NCBI RefSeq assembly: GCF_000764655.1
Contig: NZ_JRGL01000088.1
Span: forward strand, 46,703-110,702
Direction of reading: 5' to 3'
Origin: Aeromonas aquatica
GTDB taxonomy: Bacteria; Pseudomonadota; Gammaproteobacteria; Enterobacterales; Aeromonadaceae
DNA: 64,000 nucleotides
Position numbers and translations under genes: made by a program. The notes beneath the pieces are model-generated. The model was not told the DNA's origin. It was given only the letters and a program-made list of their open reading frames with translations, and searched no databases. Of the stretch, positions 7,815 through 17,076 are shown piece after piece (the stretch's first letter is position 1; each line of letters starts with the position of its first letter).

Positions 7815-9910
7815 TCCCTCGCCAGTGCCTCGACCGGATCGAGCCGGGCTGCGTTGCGGGCGGGCAGGTAACCAAACAGGATCCCGATGAGCGAGGAGCA
7901 GCCAAAGGCCATCAGGATGGAGAAGAGCGAGAAGTGCATCTGGAAGCTCTCCACGAACAGTGAGAAAACGAAGCCGATGAGCAGGGCCAGACCGATGCCC
8001 AGCAGGCCCCCCAGCAGGCTGACCATCACGGCCTCGATCAGGAACTGCTGCAGTATGTCGGACTGACGGGCGCCCACCGCGATGCGGATCCCTATCTCCC
8101 TGGTGCGTTCCACCACCGAGACCAGCATGATGTTCATCACCCCGACCCCGCCGACGATGAGGGAGATCACCGCGATGGCGGAGACCAGCAGCGTCATGGT
8201 GGCGGTGGTCTTCTCCACCGACTTGATGATGCTGTCGCTGCTGAAGGTGAAGAAGTCCTTCACCCCGTGGCGCTGGGTCAGCAGGGCCACCGCGGCTTGT
8301 TCCGCCAGGGCGGGCTGGATCCCGTCTTTGACTCTGATGGTGATCTGGCTGAAATGGTTCTGGGAGATGAGGCGACTCATCACGGCGCTGTAGGGCAGCC
8401 AGATGCTGACCGATTGGCTGCTGCGGCCAAAGCCGGTCTCCTGCGTCACCACGCCTATGATGCGCACCGGGAGAGTACCGACCAGCACTACCTGACCGAT
8501 GGGATCCTCCTTGCCGAGCAGGCTCTCGATGGTTTTACCGTCCACCACGGCCACCGCCGTCCGGTTCTGAATGTCCCGTTCATCGAGCAGGCGGCCCTGG
8601 GTGAGGGTCATCCCCTTGACCCGGAAGAAGTCGCTGCCGACCCCCACCACATTGCCGCTGCTGCTCTTGTTGCGAAAACGCAGCTGGCCCGAGGTGGCAA
8701 TCTGGGGGCTGGCCCCCTCCAGATAGGGTTGGCCGAGCAGGGCATCGAGATCCCGCTCGTTCAGGGTCTGGATACTGGCCGCCTTCTCATCCCCCCAGTC
8801 CTTGCCGGGGAAGATATCGATGGTGTTGGTACCCATGGCGTTGATGTCGTTGATCACCTTGGCGCGGGCGCCCTGACCGAGGGCGACCACGCTGACCACG
8901 GCAGCGATGCCGATGATGATGCCGAGCATGGTGAGGAAGGTGCGCATGCGGTGGGCGAGCATGGCGTGCAGGGCCATGCGGGCGGCCTCCCGGTAGCGAT
9001 CCCAGCCCTGGCTGGCGGCCCTGGCAGCCGTGGTTGCTGCCGTGGCTTGGGGGCTGGCTTCTACCTTCTGTTCATCAGGTTGGGAGACGATCTGCTCGGT
9101 TGGGTTGGCAGTGGTCGCAGCCTTGGTCGTGGTCACCGTTTTGGCTTGGGTGCTGTCTTCGACAACACGTCCGTCGAGCAGGGAGGCGATCTGATCGGCA
9201 GGGTTGGCCGTGGTCGCCGCTTTGGCTTGGGTGCTGTCTTCGACAACACGTCCGTCGCGCAGGGTAATGATGCGATCCGCATGATTGGCGACTGCCATGT
9301 CGTGGGTCACCAGGATGATGGTGTGGCCCTGAGCGTGCAGCTCTTTGAGGATGGCCATCACCTCCTTGCCGCTGTGGCTGTCGAGGGCCCCGGTGGGCTC
9401 ATCGGCCAGGATCACCTCGCCGCCGTTGGCAAGGGCACGGGCTATGCTGACCCGTTGCTGCTGGCCGCCGGAGAGCTGGCCCGGTCTGTGGTGGCTGCGA
9501 TCGGCGAGGCCCAGGCGCGACAGCAGCGCGCGAGCACGCGCCTGGCGATCGGTGCGAGAGGTGCCCGCATAGACGGCCGGGATCTCCACGTTGGCGGCCG
9601 CATCGAGGTGGGGCAGCAGGTGGTAGCGCTGAAAGATGAAGCCGAAGTGGTGGCAACGAAGCCTCGCGAGGGCGAGAGCATCCAGATGGGCGGTATCCTG
9701 CCCGCGAAACAGATATTGCCCGCCACTCGGCCTGTCGAGGCAACCCAGCAGGTTCATCAGGGTGGACTTGCCGGAGCCGGAGGCGCCGACGATGGCGACC
9801 ATCTCCCCCGCCTGGATGCAGAGATCCAGCGGGTGCAGCACTGTGACCTCCTGCTCCCCGCTCTGGTAGCGACGCTCTATGCCCTTGAGCCGGATCAGGG
9901 GCTCGCTCAC
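7811..9910 (-). CDS. macB: MacB-type ABC exporter (ATPase fused to membrane domain)
   Basis: Inner-membrane mechanotransmission ABC transporter acting with MacA and an outer-membrane factor; family substrates include macrolides, peptides and siderophores. The 699-aa product has an N-terminal ATPase (Walker [10 protein letters not shown] about residues 42-50, signature LSGGQQQR, Walker B VILADEP), a linker, a first membrane helix near 320, a large periplasmic domain and three C-terminal helices. It is about 50 residues longer than E. coli MacB (648) because the linker contains an internal duplication of [12 protein letters not shown] with Ala/Thr-rich filler (see the repeat entry). The start is GTG, overlapping the macA stop as GTGA. 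Confidence 0.93.
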   Translation of the reverse strand: MSEPLIRLKGIERRYQSGEQEVTVLHPLDLCIQAGEMVAIVGASGSGKSTLMNLLGCLDRPSGGQYLFRGQDTAHLDALALARLRCHHFGFIFQRYHLLPHLDAAANVEIPAVYAGTSRTDRQARARALLSRLGLADRSHHRPGQLSGGQQQRVSIARALANGGEVILADEPTGALDSHSGKEVMAILKELHAQGHTIILVTHDMAVANHADRIITLRDGRVVEDSTQAKAATTANPADQIASLLDGRVVEDSTQAKTVTTTKAATTANPTEQIVSQPDEQKVEASPQATAATTAARAASQGWDRYREAARMALHAMLAHRMRTFLTMLGIIIGIAAVVSVVALGQGARAKVINDINAMGTNTIDIFPGKDWGDEKAASIQTLNERDLDALLGQPYLEGASPQIATSGQLRFRNKSSSGNVVGVGSDFFRVKGMTLTQGRLLDERDIQNRTAVAVVDGKTIESLLGKEDPIGQVVLVGTLPVRIIGVVTQETGFGRSSQSVSIWLPYSAVMSRLISQNHFSQITIRVKDGIQPALAEQAAVALLTQRHGVKDFFTFSSDSIIKSVEKTTATMTLLVSAIAVISLIVGGVGVMNIMLVSVVERTREIGIRIAVGARQSDILQQFLIEAVMVSLLGGLLGIGLALLIGFVFSLFVESFQMHFSLFSILMAFGCSSLIGILFGYLPARNAARLDPVEALARE
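9140..9257 (-). repeat. 81-bp-period direct repeat inside the macB linker
   Basis: A 37-bp segment at 9140-9176 recurs identically at 9221-9257. The offset of 81 bp is 27 codons, so the frame is kept. It encodes two copies of [12 protein letters not shown] between the ATPase and the first membrane helix, followed by degenerate Thr/Ala-rich units. It accounts for most of MacB's extra length. Confidence 0.9.
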
Positions 9911-11070
9911 GGCCTTATCTCCCCGTCATCGTCCTGGACGGGCTTGCCCTGCTCCAGGGTGACCTTGTCCTGCTCGTTCAGGCCGCTCACCACCTCGATC
10001 TTGATGTCGTCCTTCATGCCGGTCTTGATGCGGCGGGTCTCTTTCTGCTCGTCGTCCTTGAGCAGGCTGACCTCGTATTCGTTGTCACCGAGTTTCTTGC
10101 CGAGCGCGGTCTGAGGGATGGCCAGCACCTGCTTGCGCTCACCCAGCACTATGGTGACCTGAGTCGTCATGGCGACCCTTAGCTGGTGATCCGGGTTGGG
10201 CACGTCGAACAGGGCGTAGTAATAGATGGCGGCATTGCTGGTGGTCGTGGTGCTGGCGGTCTGCTCGTTGATGTTGGTGGGGGCCAGCTCGACGGTGCGC
10301 AGGGTGGCGTGATAGCGGGTATCCGGATCCCCGATCAGGGTGAAATAGACCGGCATGCCGGCCCTGACCTTGGTCACGTCGGCCTCGGAGATCTGGGCCT
10401 TGACCGTCATGGTATCCAGATTGGCGAGTTTGAGCAGGGTCGGTACCGTCTGGCTGGCGGCCAGGGTCTGACCCTGGCGGGTCACGATGGAAACCACGGT
10501 GCCATCCATGGGGGCCTGAATGCGGTTATAGCCGAGCTCCGTCTTGGTGCGCTCCACCTTGATGAAGGCACTGTCGATATCGGCCTGGGCGCTTTGCAGC
10601 TCGGCGCGGGTGACGGCCAGCTGCGCCTCGGCGCTTTCCAGATCGGCCCGGGAGCTCGCCTCCTGGCTGAACATCTGTTGCTGACGACGCCAGGCCAGCT
10701 CGTTCTGCTTGAGCTGCGCCTGCTTTATCTTGAGCTGGGCGCGGCGGCTGGCAAGCTCTGCCTCTGCGGTCTTGAGGTTGTTCTGGGCGATCAGGGGGTC
10801 TATCTCCGCCAGCAGATCCCCCTGCTTGACCTGTTGTCCGGCCTCGACCGCCAGATAGGTGACCTGACCCGAGACCTGGGCACCCACGTCCACCTGTTCG
10901 ATGGCCTGCAGAACACCGCTGGCCAGCACGGTTTGCTCCACGTCCTGGCGGGTCACCGATGCGGTCAATACGGGATCTGGCGTCTTGCCGGGCCACACCA
11001 GCCACACGAGGATGGCGAGCGGAATGAGGATGAACAGGGCAAGCTTGCCCTGTCTGGGAAGAGTTTTCAT
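9907..11070 (-). CDS. macA: MacA-type periplasmic adaptor (membrane fusion protein)
   Basis: Periplasmic adaptor linking MacB to the outer-membrane factor. The 387-aa product has one N-terminal membrane anchor (about 9-27: LALFILIPLAILVWLVW), a lipoyl/biotinyl-like half (VDVGAQVSGQV), a long alpha-helical hairpin (about 85-165), the second lipoyl half (NRIQAPMDGTVV) and beta-barrel plus membrane-proximal domains. Length is close to E. coli MacA (371). It is the first gene of the macA-macB-outer-membrane-factor operon, each junction overlapping by 4 bp. I see no Fur or PhoP box in the 240 bp upstream. Confidence 0.92.
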   Translation of the reverse strand: MKTLPRQGKLALFILIPLAILVWLVWPGKTPDPVLTASVTRQDVEQTVLASGVLQAIEQVDVGAQVSGQVTYLAVEAGQQVKQGDLLAEIDPLIAQNNLKTAEAELASRRAQLKIKQAQLKQNELAWRRQQQMFSQEASSRADLESAEAQLAVTRAELQSAQADIDSAFIKVERTKTELGYNRIQAPMDGTVVSIVTRQGQTLAASQTVPTLLKLANLDTMTVKAQISEADVTKVRAGMPVYFTLIGDPDTRYHATLRTVELAPTNINEQTASTTTTSNAAIYYYALFDVPNPDHQLRVAMTTQVTIVLGERKQVLAIPQTALGKKLGDNEYEVSLLKDDEQKETRRIKTGMKDDIKIEVVSGLNEQDKVTLEQGKPVQDDDGEIRP

Positions 11071-11259
11071 TTTCCACCTGAATGAAACATGCGAAGGCGC
11101 GCGAGGCCAACATCCTGCAGCAAACGGGGCCTAAACAAAAGCGAGCAATGTGTAAGAAATCATGTAGATGAATTTGTCACTAGAGGTGGCTGCGGCGAGG
11201 CGTACAGGGGGCGAGGAGAGCGGCGGTGCGGGAACAAAGGAAGATGAACGGAGGGAACA

Positions 11260-11294
11260 AGGGGAGCCCCCGCAGAACGAGCGGGGCCTCCCCT
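11260..11294 (-). terminator. hairpin after the universal stress protein gene
   Basis: A 14-bp stem with one mismatch (AGGGGAGCCCCCGC with GCGGGGCCTCCCCT) lies just beyond the stop at 11309. It is followed on the minus strand by TTGTTCC, a weak T-rich tail. Confidence 0.6.
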
Positions 11295-11308
11295 ATCTCA
11301 GGCCGCCA

Positions 11309-11749
11309 TCAACCGACGGCTTTTAGCTGTTCGGTATAGGGTTCGTGGCAGATCTGGATATCGACGGGCAGCTTGTAGATGAGCAAGCGTGCCAGGGAGC
11401 CTTCCATCCAGTGGTGACGGCTGCCAACCAGCAGCAGCTCGGTCGGGTGTGATGCCAGCCAACGGCTCAAGTCTGCCACCACATCATCCACCACCAGACA
11501 CTGGTAATCGACCGGGTGGGGCAGGAGGGTGATGAGCTGGCTGATGATGGCTTTGGCATCCAGGGTGCCCTGGGCACTGCGCTCTTCTTGTGACAGCGAC
11601 AGGCTGTTGCGCCGGACTTTGCTGCTGTGGGTCAGGTGCAGCAGGGTCAGCTCGCAGCCCATTCCTTGCGCCAGCCGACTCGCCTTGGCCAGCGTCTCCT
11701 GCTCGTAACCCTTGCCTTCCAGCAACAGCACAATATTGGTTGGGGTCAT
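11309..11749 (-). CDS. universal stress protein (UspA) family protein
   Basis: Cytoplasmic 146-aa single-domain Usp-fold protein of unknown specific role; family members respond to stasis and stress. The N-terminal strand NIVLLLEG and the pattern ELLLVGSRHHWMEGSLARLLIY fit the UspA domain. The nucleotide-binding signature (G-2x-G-9x-G-S/T) is degenerate here, so ATP binding is doubtful. It appears monocistronic, with a terminator-like hairpin behind it and about 310 bp separating it from the pyrophosphatase gene. Confidence 0.75.
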   Translation of the reverse strand: MTPTNIVLLLEGKGYEQETLAKASRLAQGMGCELTLLHLTHSSKVRRNSLSLSQEERSAQGTLDAKAIISQLITLLPHPVDYQCLVVDDVVADLSRWLASHPTELLLVGSRHHWMEGSLARLLIYKLPVDIQICHEPYTEQLKAVG

Positions 11750-12060
11750 AAGCAGTTCTCCTTCTCAGGTGCGGGTCAAGGAGGATGAGGCCCTTGTCTC
11801 TCACCATCCGGAGCCCGCGGGATAGTCCCATCAAACGAACCCGTCTCACTCGTTCAGCGTCACCTCTTGTCGGCGATGCCAGAACGCATCAGGTCCGTTT
11901 ACATCATCATAACAGATTGAGTTGAATGGAAAATGAAGGGATTGGGGGGCAGGGCCACAAATGGATTCAAAATGTGGCCCGAGCCCCCTGAACGAACATG
12001 AGATGAGGACTCAGGGAAGGAGGTTCAAGTTGTCTGTCGATGATCGAGTCAGTCTGGCCA
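11750..12060. other. intergenic region between ppaC and the universal stress gene
   Basis: About 310 bp with no supported gene. It contains a long GC-rich hairpin at 11945-11988 (stem GGGGGC-A-GGGCCACA with TGTGGCCC-GA-GCCCCC, 13-nt loop). This is well placed to end ppaC transcription, although a T-run is lacking. The promoter of the usp gene should also lie here; no box was recognised. Confidence 0.5.
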
Positions 12061-12942
12061 TCAGGCGAAATGCCTGGCGAGCCAGGGCAAGCCTTCTTTC
12101 TTGCGGCTGACGGCGCCGGCAAGGTGGACGGGATCTGCCGGCAAGAGTCCCTGGCTGGCGAAATGGAGCTGGCTGTCTCCCTTGGCCAAGTCCGTCAGCA
12201 TCAGCACATAACCATCCAGACCATCTTGCGCCACGCGAGCTTGCATCGCCTGATCCAGCTCGGTTTGACGCGCCTGGATTTCGGCTGGGTTCATCACGCA
12301 GATCTGGCTGACGAACAGCTTGTGACCGGCAATCTGGTACTCCTTTTCGTCCAAGACCAGCAGATCGGCCAGGGCGGCATCACCGATCTGGGTGCGACGC
12401 TCCAGCAGGGTCTGGGCAAAGGGAGCCAGCGCAAGCTCGGCGATGGGGAGCAGCCGGTCGGCCGCGATCCTGTCCTGCGCCGTGGTGGTGGGGGAGGTGA
12501 AGTTGAAGGTATCGCTGACGATGGCCCCCAGCAGCAACCTGGCCTGGGCACGGGAGAGCTGGTCGTAACCCATCAGCTCCAGCAGCACTGTGGCACTGCA
12601 GCCGACCGCCCTGACCCAGGCATCGAGCGGGCCGCGGGTAATGAGGGTACCGATGCGGTGGTGATCGATGAGGCCCTGCACATCGGCATCGGCCAGCCCT
12701 TCCGGCCCCTGCTCCAGCTCGCTGAAATCCACCAGAAAGACCGGCTTGTCGGCCACGCTCTCGGTGAGTACGGGCGGCGCCTCCACTCCAGCTGTTTCCA
12801 GAATGAAGCGCGTCTCGGCGATGGGCGTCCCCAGCGCAAAGGCCTGGGCAGGGCGGCCCTGGCCGTTCAGCCAGTCGGCGGCGACCAGTGCGGTGCAGAT
12901 GCTGTCGCTATCGGGATTCTTGTGACCAAAGACATGAAGCAT
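12061..12942 (-). CDS. ppaC: manganese-dependent inorganic pyrophosphatase, family II
   Basis: Hydrolyses pyrophosphate to phosphate in the cytoplasm, pulling biosynthetic reactions forward. The 293-aa product shows the DHH-family metal and catalytic motifs: GHKNPDSDS near the N-terminus, VDFSE, and IDHHRIG (DHH motif) around residue 90, then a DHHA2-type C-terminal domain ending SRKKEGLPWLARHF (substrate-binding SRKK). Length is slightly below the usual 305-310. It is probably transcribed alone, downstream of recN in the same direction. Confidence 0.95.
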   Translation of the reverse strand: MLHVFGHKNPDSDSICTALVAADWLNGQGRPAQAFALGTPIAETRFILETAGVEAPPVLTESVADKPVFLVDFSELEQGPEGLADADVQGLIDHHRIGTLITRGPLDAWVRAVGCSATVLLELMGYDQLSRAQARLLLGAIVSDTFNFTSPTTTAQDRIAADRLLPIAELALAPFAQTLLERRTQIGDAALADLLVLDEKEYQIAGHKLFVSQICVMNPAEIQARQTELDQAMQARVAQDGLDGYVLMLTDLAKGDSQLHFASQGLLPADPVHLAGAVSRKKEGLPWLARHFA

Positions 12943-13220
12943 GGACGGTTCCTGAGTTGCTGGGCCTGGCAGGGGATCCGTTGCCGGGCTCGGGTAAAAG
13001 GGGTGGGCTGATGATGACAGTGTACACGGGGCAGCCCCATAGCCGTCACTCTACCGCTCGGAGGAGAGGGAGAAAATCCAGAGTGAGTGCGTGGCAGTAG
13101 CTTGAGATGTTGAAGATTAATCGTTTTGTGGTTGTACCTGTGTTGTTGGTGCGCTTGGCGTGTTGAATATTCTGATGAACGTGAGTGGGAAGGAGAAATA
13201 TCCCCCTTCCCGTGCGGTAC

Positions 13221-14885
13221 TCAGCAGGTCAGCAGCTCGCGCGCGTTGGCCAGGGTATTGTCGGTGATCTGATCCCCCCCCAGCAGGCGGGCCAGCTCGT
13301 TGAGACGGGCGCCCGGGTTGAGGACCCGCATCTGGGTTTCGGTGGTCTTGCCATCGGTATGCTTGCTGACCACCATGTGCTGGTGCCCCTTGCCGGCCAC
13401 CTGCGGCAGGTGGGTGACCACCATCACCTGGGTGGATTCGCCGAGCTGGCGCAGCAGACGGCCGACCACGGCCGCGGTCGGGCCGCTGATCCCCACATCC
13501 ACCTCATCGAAGATGAGGGTCGGTGTCGACACCTTGCGGGCGCTGATCACCACGATGGCGAGGCTGATGCGCGACAGCTCCCCGCCGGAGGCGACCTTGC
13601 CAAGGGGCTGGATCGGCTGACCCGGGTTGGTGGTCACCATGAATTCCACCCTATCTATGCCAAGGGGGGATAGGCTGCTCTGGGCATCCGGTCGCACCTC
13701 TATGATGAAGCGGCCATCTGGCATGGCCAGCTCGTGCATGCTACTGGTCACCTTTGCGCCGAGCTCCTCGGCATAGCGCTGGCGGCTCTGGCTGAGCACC
13801 TCTGCCGCCTGCACGAAGGCCAGGCGGGCCTGGGCCAGCTCGTCTTCCATGCCTTCGAGGCGCTCCTCATCCGAGTTGAGGCGGGCGAGATCGCTGGCGA
13901 GATCCTGATGATGCAGGGCCAGCTCAGCCGGTTTGACATGGTGTTTGCGGGCCAGATTGATGGCCTTGGAGAGGCGGGCCTCCAGCTCGTTGAAGCGCTC
14001 GGGATCCAGCTCCAGCAGATCGAGGTAGCTGCGCAGCTCGCTGTGACTCTCCTGCACCCCGATCAGGGCCTCGTTGAGCATCCCCAGCACGTTGCCGAGA
14101 CGACCATCCATGGCGACCAGGGTCTCGGCCCTGTCCACCGCCACCTGCAGCAGGCCGGCGATGGTGGTCTCCTCGTTGTCATAGAGCAGATCGAGGCATT
14201 GGCCGCACTCCTGCATCAGCTCGGTGCCGTTGGCGAGCCGCTGATGCTCCTCCTCGATGGTTTCAAACTCCCCCGGTTGCAGGGCGAATTCATCCAGCTC
14301 CTGCACCTGGTATTCGATCAGCTGGCGGCGAGCCTCCCGCTGCTGCTGCTCGGCCTTGAGGCGGTTGAGCTCGTTTTGCAGCTGGCGCCACTGCTGGTAG
14401 TGCTGGCGCACCTCGTCCAGCAGCAGATGGTGGCCGGCGTACCCATCCAGCAGGGCAAGTTGATAATCGGGCTTGAGCAGCATCTGGTGGGCGTGCTGGC
14501 CGTGGACGTTGACCAACAACTGACCAAGGCTGCGCAGCTGCACCAGGGGAACGGGCACCCCGTTGATGTAGCTGCGGGAGCGCCCCTCGGCGGAGAGCAC
14601 CCGCCGCACTATGCACTCCCCCTCGTTTTCCAGCTCGTTGGCGGTGAGCCAGGCGCGGGCGGCCGGGTTGCCATCTAGCAGGAAACGCGCGCTGACCTCG
14701 GCCTTGTCGCTGCCCGGTCGCACCATGCTGGCCTCGGCCCGCTCGCCGAGGCAGAGGCCGAGCGCGTCGATGGCAATGGATTTGCCTGCGCCGGTTTCAC
14801 CCGTGATGCAGGTCATGCCGGATTGCAGATCGAGTTCGAGAAACTTGACGATAGCGAAGTTGTTGACGGTCAGCTGGGTCAGCAT
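13221..14885 (-). CDS. recN: DNA repair protein RecN (SMC-like ATPase)
   Basis: SMC-like ATPase acting early in double-strand-break repair. The 554-aa product begins MLTQLTVNNFAIVKFLELDL with Walker A GETGAGKSI (about 29-37), carries two coiled-coil arms (about 160-360) and ends with the ABC signature ASGGELSRISLA and Walker B TLIFDEVDVGISG. Length equals E. coli RecN. Two LexA boxes lie immediately upstream, predicting SOS control. Its position next to nadK and divergent from grpE is conserved in gammaproteobacteria. Confidence 0.97.
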   Translation of the reverse strand: MLTQLTVNNFAIVKFLELDLQSGMTCITGETGAGKSIAIDALGLCLGERAEASMVRPGSDKAEVSARFLLDGNPAARAWLTANELENEGECIVRRVLSAEGRSRSYINGVPVPLVQLRSLGQLLVNVHGQHAHQMLLKPDYQLALLDGYAGHHLLLDEVRQHYQQWRQLQNELNRLKAEQQQREARRQLIEYQVQELDEFALQPGEFETIEEEHQRLANGTELMQECGQCLDLLYDNEETTIAGLLQVAVDRAETLVAMDGRLGNVLGMLNEALIGVQESHSELRSYLDLLELDPERFNELEARLSKAINLARKHHVKPAELALHHQDLASDLARLNSDEERLEGMEDELAQARLAFVQAAEVLSQSRQRYAEELGAKVTSSMHELAMPDGRFIIEVRPDAQSSLSPLGIDRVEFMVTTNPGQPIQPLGKVASGGELSRISLAIVVISARKVSTPTLIFDEVDVGISGPTAAVVGRLLRQLGESTQVMVVTHLPQVAGKGHQHMVVSKHTDGKTTETQMRVLNPGARLNELARLLGGDQITDNTLANARELLTC

Positions 14886-14910
14886 GGTCTCATCCTGTAT
14901 AGGCCAACAT

Positions 14911-14930
14911 TACTGTGTATGCATCCAGTA
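14911..14930 (-). promoter_or_regulatory. recN: LexA (SOS) box 1 of recN
   Basis: TACTGTGTATGCATCCAGTA fits the CTG-N10-CAG LexA consensus with TA flanks on both sides. It lies 26 bp upstream of the recN start codon. Confidence 0.85.
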
Positions 14931-14932
14931 TA

Positions 14933-14952
14933 TACTGGTTTTCCATACAGTA
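14933..14952 (-). promoter_or_regulatory. recN: LexA (SOS) box 2 of recN
   Basis: TACTGGTTTTCCATACAGTA fits CTG-N10-CAG and lies 2 bp from box 1. The inner halves of the two boxes together form the 14-bp palindrome CCAGTATATACTGG. Adjacent double boxes are known at E. coli recN. Confidence 0.85.
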
Positions 14953-14985
14953 AAGTGTCGGCCTCACACAGGCTGTCTGACTGGC

Positions 14986-15870
14986 TTAAAACAGCTTGCT
15001 GCCCCAGCCGAGCTTGTTGCGCAGCACGTGGAAGTAGCTGTAATCGAGGGGGTGGACCAGATGCAGCTTGTGGCTGCTCTTCTTGATGAGGATCTCGTCA
15101 CCCGGGTGCACCGCCAGGGTCACCTGGCCGTCGCAGCTCACCTGCATGGCGTCATCCTGATTGTCGGGGGAGACCAGCAGGCGCACCTCGCTGTCCGCAT
15201 CCAGCACTATGGGGCGGCTGCTCAGGGTGTGCGGAAACATCGGGACCAGCGTGATGGCATTGAGCTTGGGGGTGAGGATGGCGCCCCCCGCCGACAGGGA
15301 ATAGGCGGTCGAGCCGGTGGGGGTGGCGACTATGATGCCGTCCGAGCGCTGGCTGTACATGAAGCTGCCATCGATGTAGACCTCGAACTCGATCATGTGG
15401 GCTATCTTGCCCGGGTGCAGCACCGCCTCGTTCACCGCCAGGTTGCTGGACTTGCGCTCACCGTGGCGATAGACGGCGGCCTCCAGCAGGAAGCGATGCT
15501 CGCTCTTGAAGTGGCCGGAGAGCACCTGCTCCAGGGGCGGCAGGTAGTCCTGGGGCGAGAGATCCGTCAGGAAGCCGAGATTGCCCCGGTTCACGCCGAT
15601 CACCGCCACATCGAAGCGCGACAGCACCCGGGCGGCCCCCAGCATGTTGCCGTCGCCGCCGACCACGATGGCCAGATCCGCCTGCTCCCCGAGCTGCACC
15701 AGATCCATCACGTCATCGCAGAGCACGCCCAGGGTGTGGGCGACCCGGCTCTCGAGCAGCACCCGAAAGCCGCGGCTGCTCAGGTATTGATAGAGGCCGC
15801 TGAGGGTCTGGTTGGCACCTTCATGATGGGGTTTGCCGATCAGGGCGATGGTTTTGAACGGAGAATCCAT
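14986..15870 (-). CDS. nadK: NAD kinase
   Basis: Phosphorylates NAD to NADP using ATP in the cytoplasm. The 294-aa product contains the GGDGN catalytic motif ([13 protein letters not shown] about residue 70), the second conserved region [11 protein letters not shown] and the glycine-rich [21 protein letters not shown] loop. Length matches E. coli NadK (292). It precedes recN on the same strand, with a 100-bp gap holding the recN SOS promoter, and is divergent from grpE. Confidence 0.96.
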   Translation of the reverse strand: MDSPFKTIALIGKPHHEGANQTLSGLYQYLSSRGFRVLLESRVAHTLGVLCDDVMDLVQLGEQADLAIVVGGDGNMLGAARVLSRFDVAVIGVNRGNLGFLTDLSPQDYLPPLEQVLSGHFKSEHRFLLEAAVYRHGERKSSNLAVNEAVLHPGKIAHMIEFEVYIDGSFMYSQRSDGIIVATPTGSTAYSLSAGGAILTPKLNAITLVPMFPHTLSSRPIVLDADSEVRLLVSPDNQDDAMQVSCDGQVTLAVHPGDEILIKKSSHKLHLVHPLDYSYFHVLRNKLGWGSKLF

Positions 15871-16023
15871 AGGTTATCGGGTCTGGGGCTGAGTATTGAG
15901 GGGAGTATACCGCGCTTTGGTGGGGATTTGTCTGCTGCCATGCCCGGCGGGCGGATCCGGCCCGGAAAAGCGGCAAAAATGCCGGTTGGCTCACCTCATT
16001 GGCCATGAGAGGGCCCTTTTCCC

Positions 16024-16050
16024 CTTGAAAGCCGGGGCGACGTCCCCATA
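16024..16050 (+). promoter_or_regulatory. grpE: sigma-32 heat-shock promoter of grpE
   Basis: CTTGAAA, a 13-nt spacer and CCCCATAA match the heat-shock sigma-32 consensus almost perfectly. The start codon of grpE is about 310 bp downstream because the inverted-repeat element at 16063-16330 lies in between. Confidence 0.85.
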
Positions 16051-16062
16051 ATAGCGCCAACA

Positions 16063-16330
16063 TAGGGTCTGTTGATGTTTCGTCGCGACCGCGACGGAGT
16101 CAGTTTTTGCGCGGAGCTAGGCGCGAGACGCGAAGTTTGGTCATCCAAATGAGCCGTCGAGTAACGACGTTACACGCAAAAACTGACCCGTCCCTGCGGG
16201 TTGCGCCGCAAATGAGGTCATGCGTTGTTGCGGAACTTGCCAAGGGAACAACCATTGCCAGCGTTTCGCGCCTAGCCTGACGTCATTTGTTGCAGCAACG
16301 CGGCTTGCGCCTAAACGTCAACAGACCCTA
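16063..16330. mobile_element. 268-bp MITE-like element with 18-bp inverted ends, in the grpE leader
   Basis: The left end TAGGGTCTGTTGATGTTT and the right end AAACGTCAACAGACCCTA are inverted copies matching at 17 of 18 positions. A second, internal perfect inverted repeat (GTCAGTTTTTGC at 16099-16110, GCAAAAACTGAC at 16176-16187) shows that it can fold extensively. No transposase or other ORF is inside, so it looks like a non-autonomous element. The trinucleotide ACA flanks both ends and could be a target duplication, but that is weak. It separates the grpE sigma-32 promoter from the gene. It could also be a REP-like structured repeat of another origin. Confidence 0.75.
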
Positions 16331-16358
16331 ACAAGTAACCCTGAATATTGGAGATGTC

Positions 16359-16934
16359 ATGAACCACGAAGAACAAAAGGTTGAAGCGATGGAGCAAGTG
16401 GAAGTCCAGCCAGTCGAGCCGACCGATGTAGACAGTGAAGTGACAGCCGAACAGGCCCGCATTGCCGAGCTGGAAGCCCAGCTGGAAGCTGCCCAGCAGG
16501 CCGCTGCCGACGAGCGAGAGCGTGCCATTCGCGCCGCCGCCGAGATGGAAAACCTGCGTCGCCGCGTCGCCCAGGACGTGGAGAAGGCACACAAGTTCGC
16601 GCTGGAGAAGTTTGCCGGGGAACTGTTGCCGGTGCTGGACAACCTGGAGCGGGCCATCGAGCTGGCAGACAAAGAAGACGAAGCCCTCAAGCCGATGATC
16701 GAAGGGGTTGAGCTGACGCTCAAGTCCATGCAGAGCTCGGTGGGCAAGTTCGGTCTGGTCGCGCTGGATCCCCTGAACCAGCCGTTCGACCCCAATGCCC
16801 ATCAGGCCATCAGCATGATCGAGAATGCCGAGCTGGCACCCAACACCGTCATCGCCGTGATGCAGAAGGGCTACGAGCTCAACGGTCGGGTCATTCGTCC
16901 GGCCATGGTGATGGTCTCCAAGGCCCCTGCCTGA
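16359..16934 (+). CDS. grpE: nucleotide exchange factor GrpE
   Basis: Co-chaperone that releases ADP from DnaK. The 191-aa product has an acidic, disordered N-terminus (1-40), a long coiled-coil dimerisation helix (about 40-110, [20 protein letters not shown]) and the C-terminal beta-wing ([13 protein letters not shown] [10 protein letters not shown], then [21 protein letters not shown]). The start at 16359 is preceded by TGGAG. It has its own terminator, and dnaK follows after 300 bp with a separate heat-shock promoter. The start lies only 28 bp from the end of the inverted-repeat element. Confidence 0.97.
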   Translation: MNHEEQKVEAMEQVEVQPVEPTDVDSEVTAEQARIAELEAQLEAAQQAAADERERAIRAAAEMENLRRRVAQDVEKAHKFALEKFAGELLPVLDNLERAIELADKEDEALKPMIEGVELTLKSMQSSVGKFGLVALDPLNQPFDPNAHQAISMIENAELAPNTVIAVMQKGYELNGRVIRPAMVMVSKAPA

Positions 16935-16951
16935 GACGCATCCCCCCATTG

Positions 16952-16977
16952 AGCCCGCCGCTCGGCGGGCTTTTTAT
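16952..16977 (+). terminator. intrinsic terminator of grpE
   Basis: A 9-bp GC-rich stem (AGCCCGCCG / CGGCGGGCT) with a 2-nt loop is followed by TTTTT, 17 nt after the grpE stop. Confidence 0.92.
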
Positions 16978-17048
16978 TGGGATCCGCGGCGAGTGGGTGC
17001 AAATGTGGCCGCTGACCGACAAGTTGGTACGGTTTTTTATGCGCAGGA

Positions 17049-17076
17049 CTTGAAGCTCAACATCGCGGCCCCATAT
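17049..17076 (+). promoter_or_regulatory. dnaK: sigma-32 heat-shock promoter of dnaK
   Basis: CTTGAAG, 13 nt, CCCCATAT: a near-perfect sigma-32 promoter about 157 bp upstream of the dnaK start codon, leaving a leader of roughly 150 nt. Confidence 0.9.

Noticed and set aside
11071..11308. Fur or PhoP box in front of macA
   Set aside because: Searched by eye for GATAAT- and GTTTA-type repeats; none with a convincing match was found.
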